Origin: Siphlonurus alternatus
Taxonomy: Eukaryota > Arthropoda > Insecta > Ephemeroptera > Siphlonuridae
Assembly (NCBI GenBank): GCA_949825025.1
Contig: OX463785.1
Location: 20,523,971-20,587,970, forward strand
Direction: 5' to 3'
Length of the DNA stretch: 64,000 nt
Shown here: one piece after another, positions 61,506 to 64,000 of the stretch
Layout: every line of letters starts with the position of its first letter
How positions within the stretch are numbered: position 1 is the stretch's first letter
The notes under the pieces: model-generated
The model's database searches: none
Told to the model about the DNA's origin: nothing
The model's input: only the letters and a program-made list of their open reading frames with translations
Translations under genes and position numbers: made by a program

Positions 61506-63006
61506 AAGCATTTTTATTTCACTTTATCAATATTAATTATAAATTTCATTTTTATTTTACCATATAAAATTTGTCATGAAAATAAAGAAAATACCATCTA
61601 TCCAATATACAATTAATAATAATTTAAGGGGTAAGCTGCTGCAAGGTCATGGAAATAATTCATTTTCACCACATCTGTTCCCGGTTTTTATCTCTATGGA
61701 AATTGAATTAAGAAAAACAAGAACATAAATCTCCAATTTAGTGAATTTTATCGTTCTTTATTTTGTGACTTATTTACTGCTCTTCCTAAGACAATTGGCA
61801 GGTGAGATTTAGTACCTTCCAACAAAATGTAGGGAGATATTTATGTAAGAAAACCAAATTTTGTAATATTTTTATTTAAATATAATATATTGCAATACAT
61901 GTTTTAGAAGATAAAACAGAAAATTTGCAGCAATTTATGGTGAAAATGTTCCAAATTGAAAATTTTATACCAACCTTCAGCAGTTTATTTTAACCTTAGT
62001 CTATTTTAGGGTGAATTATGATGTTTTATTTCCATGATAATAAATAAAAATGAAAAAACAAACAAGCAAAAAACAAGTTATAAAATGAAATTATGAAAAT
62101 ATTATTATGAAATGAAATGGAATTAACTAGTCATGTCAGATGAGGAAAATAAATTTTGTTATATTATTTTTCAGTGCGCCATAATTCAAATGAATTTCAT
62201 ATATGAACATGTATGTTTTTAAACCATAAATAAAAACATTTATTTTAATTTTAAAATTTATATATGTGTGAGAAATAAGATACTGTGGGTTTTAAAACAA
62301 TCCTTAATTAAATTCAAAGAAGATTGTTTTTAACTCACTCATCGTTCAAATTTAAACCTTATTAAATACGAAAGAACGTAATATAGCAGCTAAAAATAAT
62401 GTACATGCTACACTTTTCAAATTGCACAGTGAAATTTGGTGTCATAAATTACTTTTGACTTGACAGATGCAACTAGTCTTTGTTATTATATTATCCCCAG
62501 AGATGAAAATAGCTACACTGTATGTAACATTCACTTAGGTTATGATCGGAGATACTCGGTAATATTCGGCTCGTGTTGGACCAGTTATACTAAGGTTCAT
62601 ATTTTAATTGAATTTCGTCGGAAACACTCGGGTTTCCTTCGGCTCGGCCAATGCAAAGTTCTTCGTTAAAAAAAATGCACCAATGACAGAAGATGTTAAA
62701 AACACGATGAAAACGAAGTTAAATGTGAAACAAATTATAGATTCTTCCACCACTTACACAAGATTTTACGATGAAATTCTAATTAAATGTGACGTGAAGT
62801 GTACTTGTTGTTGTTCATTAATGAAATTGTTCTCACATTGTAAGACAGTGAGAGGTAATAAATCTGTCTGGCTGCAACAATGCTCGATGATTTATCTCAA
62901 CAAAGATAATAAACACACCGGGTGTTGAAATGCATGTCATCTACTCTGACGTTATTGTTAGATGATGGTGAAATGAAATGCTACTTTATGCTTGAATTAA
63001 GTTGAT

Positions 63007-63386
63007 AATGGACATCCGACATGACATTTTTTACTGTAGAAATGAATAGCACTAAATTATGCTAACCTGAATCTACCTTTCTCTGCTATAAATGCATTAA
63101 AATATAATAAAAACTTTTATTTCACTTAAACATTTGGGCAGATTAAAAACCTATTTATTTTTTGATTTTTTTTTACTATAAAATTATTGTAAATACGGCC
63201 AAGCCCCCTGGAGGCGTTTGAGTCCTTAATAAAAGAATATGCATGGGCTATGGACAAAAAGGATCCAGGGGACGTGGCTGCACATTCAATAAGTATTTAA
63301 AACATTTCCACTCTCAGAAAATTCGTAGAAATTTAGAGTACTGTGATTTGGTACTCTTACTCATAGAAAATTTCATGTAGGTTGTA

Positions 63387-63391
<5 letters not shown>
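63007..63391. mobile_element. Fold-back MITE family B, diverged copy
   Basis: AATGGACATCCGACATGACA and TTACTGTAGAAATGAATAG at the left, a CCAAGCCCCCTGGAGGCGT centre, and TTTCATGTAGGTTGTATATT at the right, running into an (AT)n tract. Confidence 0.65.
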
Positions 63392-63422
<31 letters not shown>

Positions 63423-63678
63423 AAGTGTCTCATCTCAAGTGTATATATATATGTCATTGTATGGAAATTGCCAAATTAGTTGCATATTAGCTGGAACATT
63501 ATTTATGACAATGCAGGGCAATTTTTTCCTTTTTTTTTTTTTTTTTTTTGTACCAATGTTATAATATGTTGTTTTTTTTATGTGATAGTGAATTGACGAT
63601 CTTTAACTTTTACTGTGATTATGTATCTGACGTGCTTATATTGTTGTACAATCGAAAAGCAATAAATAATTATGAATA

Positions 63679-63683
<5 letters not shown>

Positions 63684-63772
<89 letters not shown>
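63684..63772. repeat. (AT)n microsatellite
   Basis: About 44 AT units with one CAT interruption. A shorter AT run lies at 63391-63420. Confidence 0.95.
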
Positions 63773-63773
<1 letters not shown>

Positions 63774-64000
63774 TGCACTTATTTTTTTCAACCTTATTAG
63801 CTAGCCAATTGAAGAAACAAATATCTTTGAGTGTTGTATGTAAGAAATTTTATAATAGAGGCTTCTTAAAATATTTCATACAGTGCAGAAAATCATATAT
63901 TAGACGCGAAAATTGCGCTTTTCTTAATACTGCATTTATTTCTTGTCTAATCTTTTATCCTTTAATAATCGCGATCGACACACAAAATGACGTACTTTCT

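Larger units (their letters stand above)
57598..64000. other. Repeat-rich right end, no gene seen
   Basis: AT-rich sequence with three large MITEs (58910-59239, 60905-61505, 63007-63391), a (CT)n array (59739-59830) and two (AT)n arrays (63391-63420, 63684-63772). Short frames are present but none has splice or signal-peptide support that I would defend. Confidence 0.5.

Noticed and set aside
62683..62928. An 81-codon cysteine-rich frame on + (starting MTEDVKNTMKTK).
   Set aside because: No signal peptide, no splice signals that I trust, an irregular cysteine pattern and AT-rich codon use. It could be an exon, but I have no positive support.

Overview
The window is AT-rich nuclear DNA of an insect. 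Small GC-richer exons with canonical GT..AG introns sit in AT-rich introns and intergenic DNA full of short repeats. The strongest taxonomic clue is a complete classic odorant-binding protein gene (six-cysteine spacing C-x29-C-x3-C-x50-C-x8-C-x8-C), a family restricted to hexapods. The order cannot be decided from the sequence. No rRNA locus, functional tRNA gene, CRISPR array or autonomous transposon coding region was seen.

Genes, left to right. (1) The last exon of a lipocalin lies on + (630-886); its 5' exons lie left of the window. (2) A complete three-exon lipocalin lies on - (5814-2660) in tail-to-tail orientation with the first. It has the same last-intron position and phase, but a highly charged segment of about 250 residues is inserted between the end of the beta-barrel and the C-terminal helix. 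(3) A nine-exon gene on - (17456-8534) encodes a C2H2 zinc-finger protein of about 701 aa with ten fingers, preceded by tandemly duplicated basic, AT-hook-like exons. (4) A seven-exon odorant-binding protein gene lies on - (23208-19403). (5) A four-exon gene on - (30499-24795) encodes a secreted, cysteine-free, helical 254-aa protein of unknown function. (6) A ten-exon AIFM3-type gene (Rieske plus FAD/NAD oxidoreductase, 562 aa) lies on - (45764-36077). To the right of about 46 kb there are only weak gene signals: a possible small secreted double-CX3C peptide (55349-55558) and two GC-rich candidate exons on + (52359-52458 and 57487-57597).

The rest is mobile and repetitive DNA: two related fold-back MITE families (ends AATGGAGTA and AATGGACAACATACATG), at least ten other inverted-repeat elements, a non-autonomous hAT element inserted in a MITE with an 8-bp duplication, a second nested element with 26-bp perfect inverted repeats, a tRNA-derived SINE with an 11-bp target duplication, three 5S-rRNA-like SINE copies, a 166-bp tandem repeat in an AIFM3 intron, and long AT, CT and TTGA microsatellites.

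The genes do not form one pathway. Lipocalins and the odorant-binding protein are both secreted carriers of small hydrophobic ligands. AIFM3 is a redox protein and the zinc-finger protein is a probable nuclear regulator. The exon models were assembled by hand: reading frame, intron phase and splice signals agree across every junction of the five multi-exon genes. The spliced lengths are exact multiples of three.
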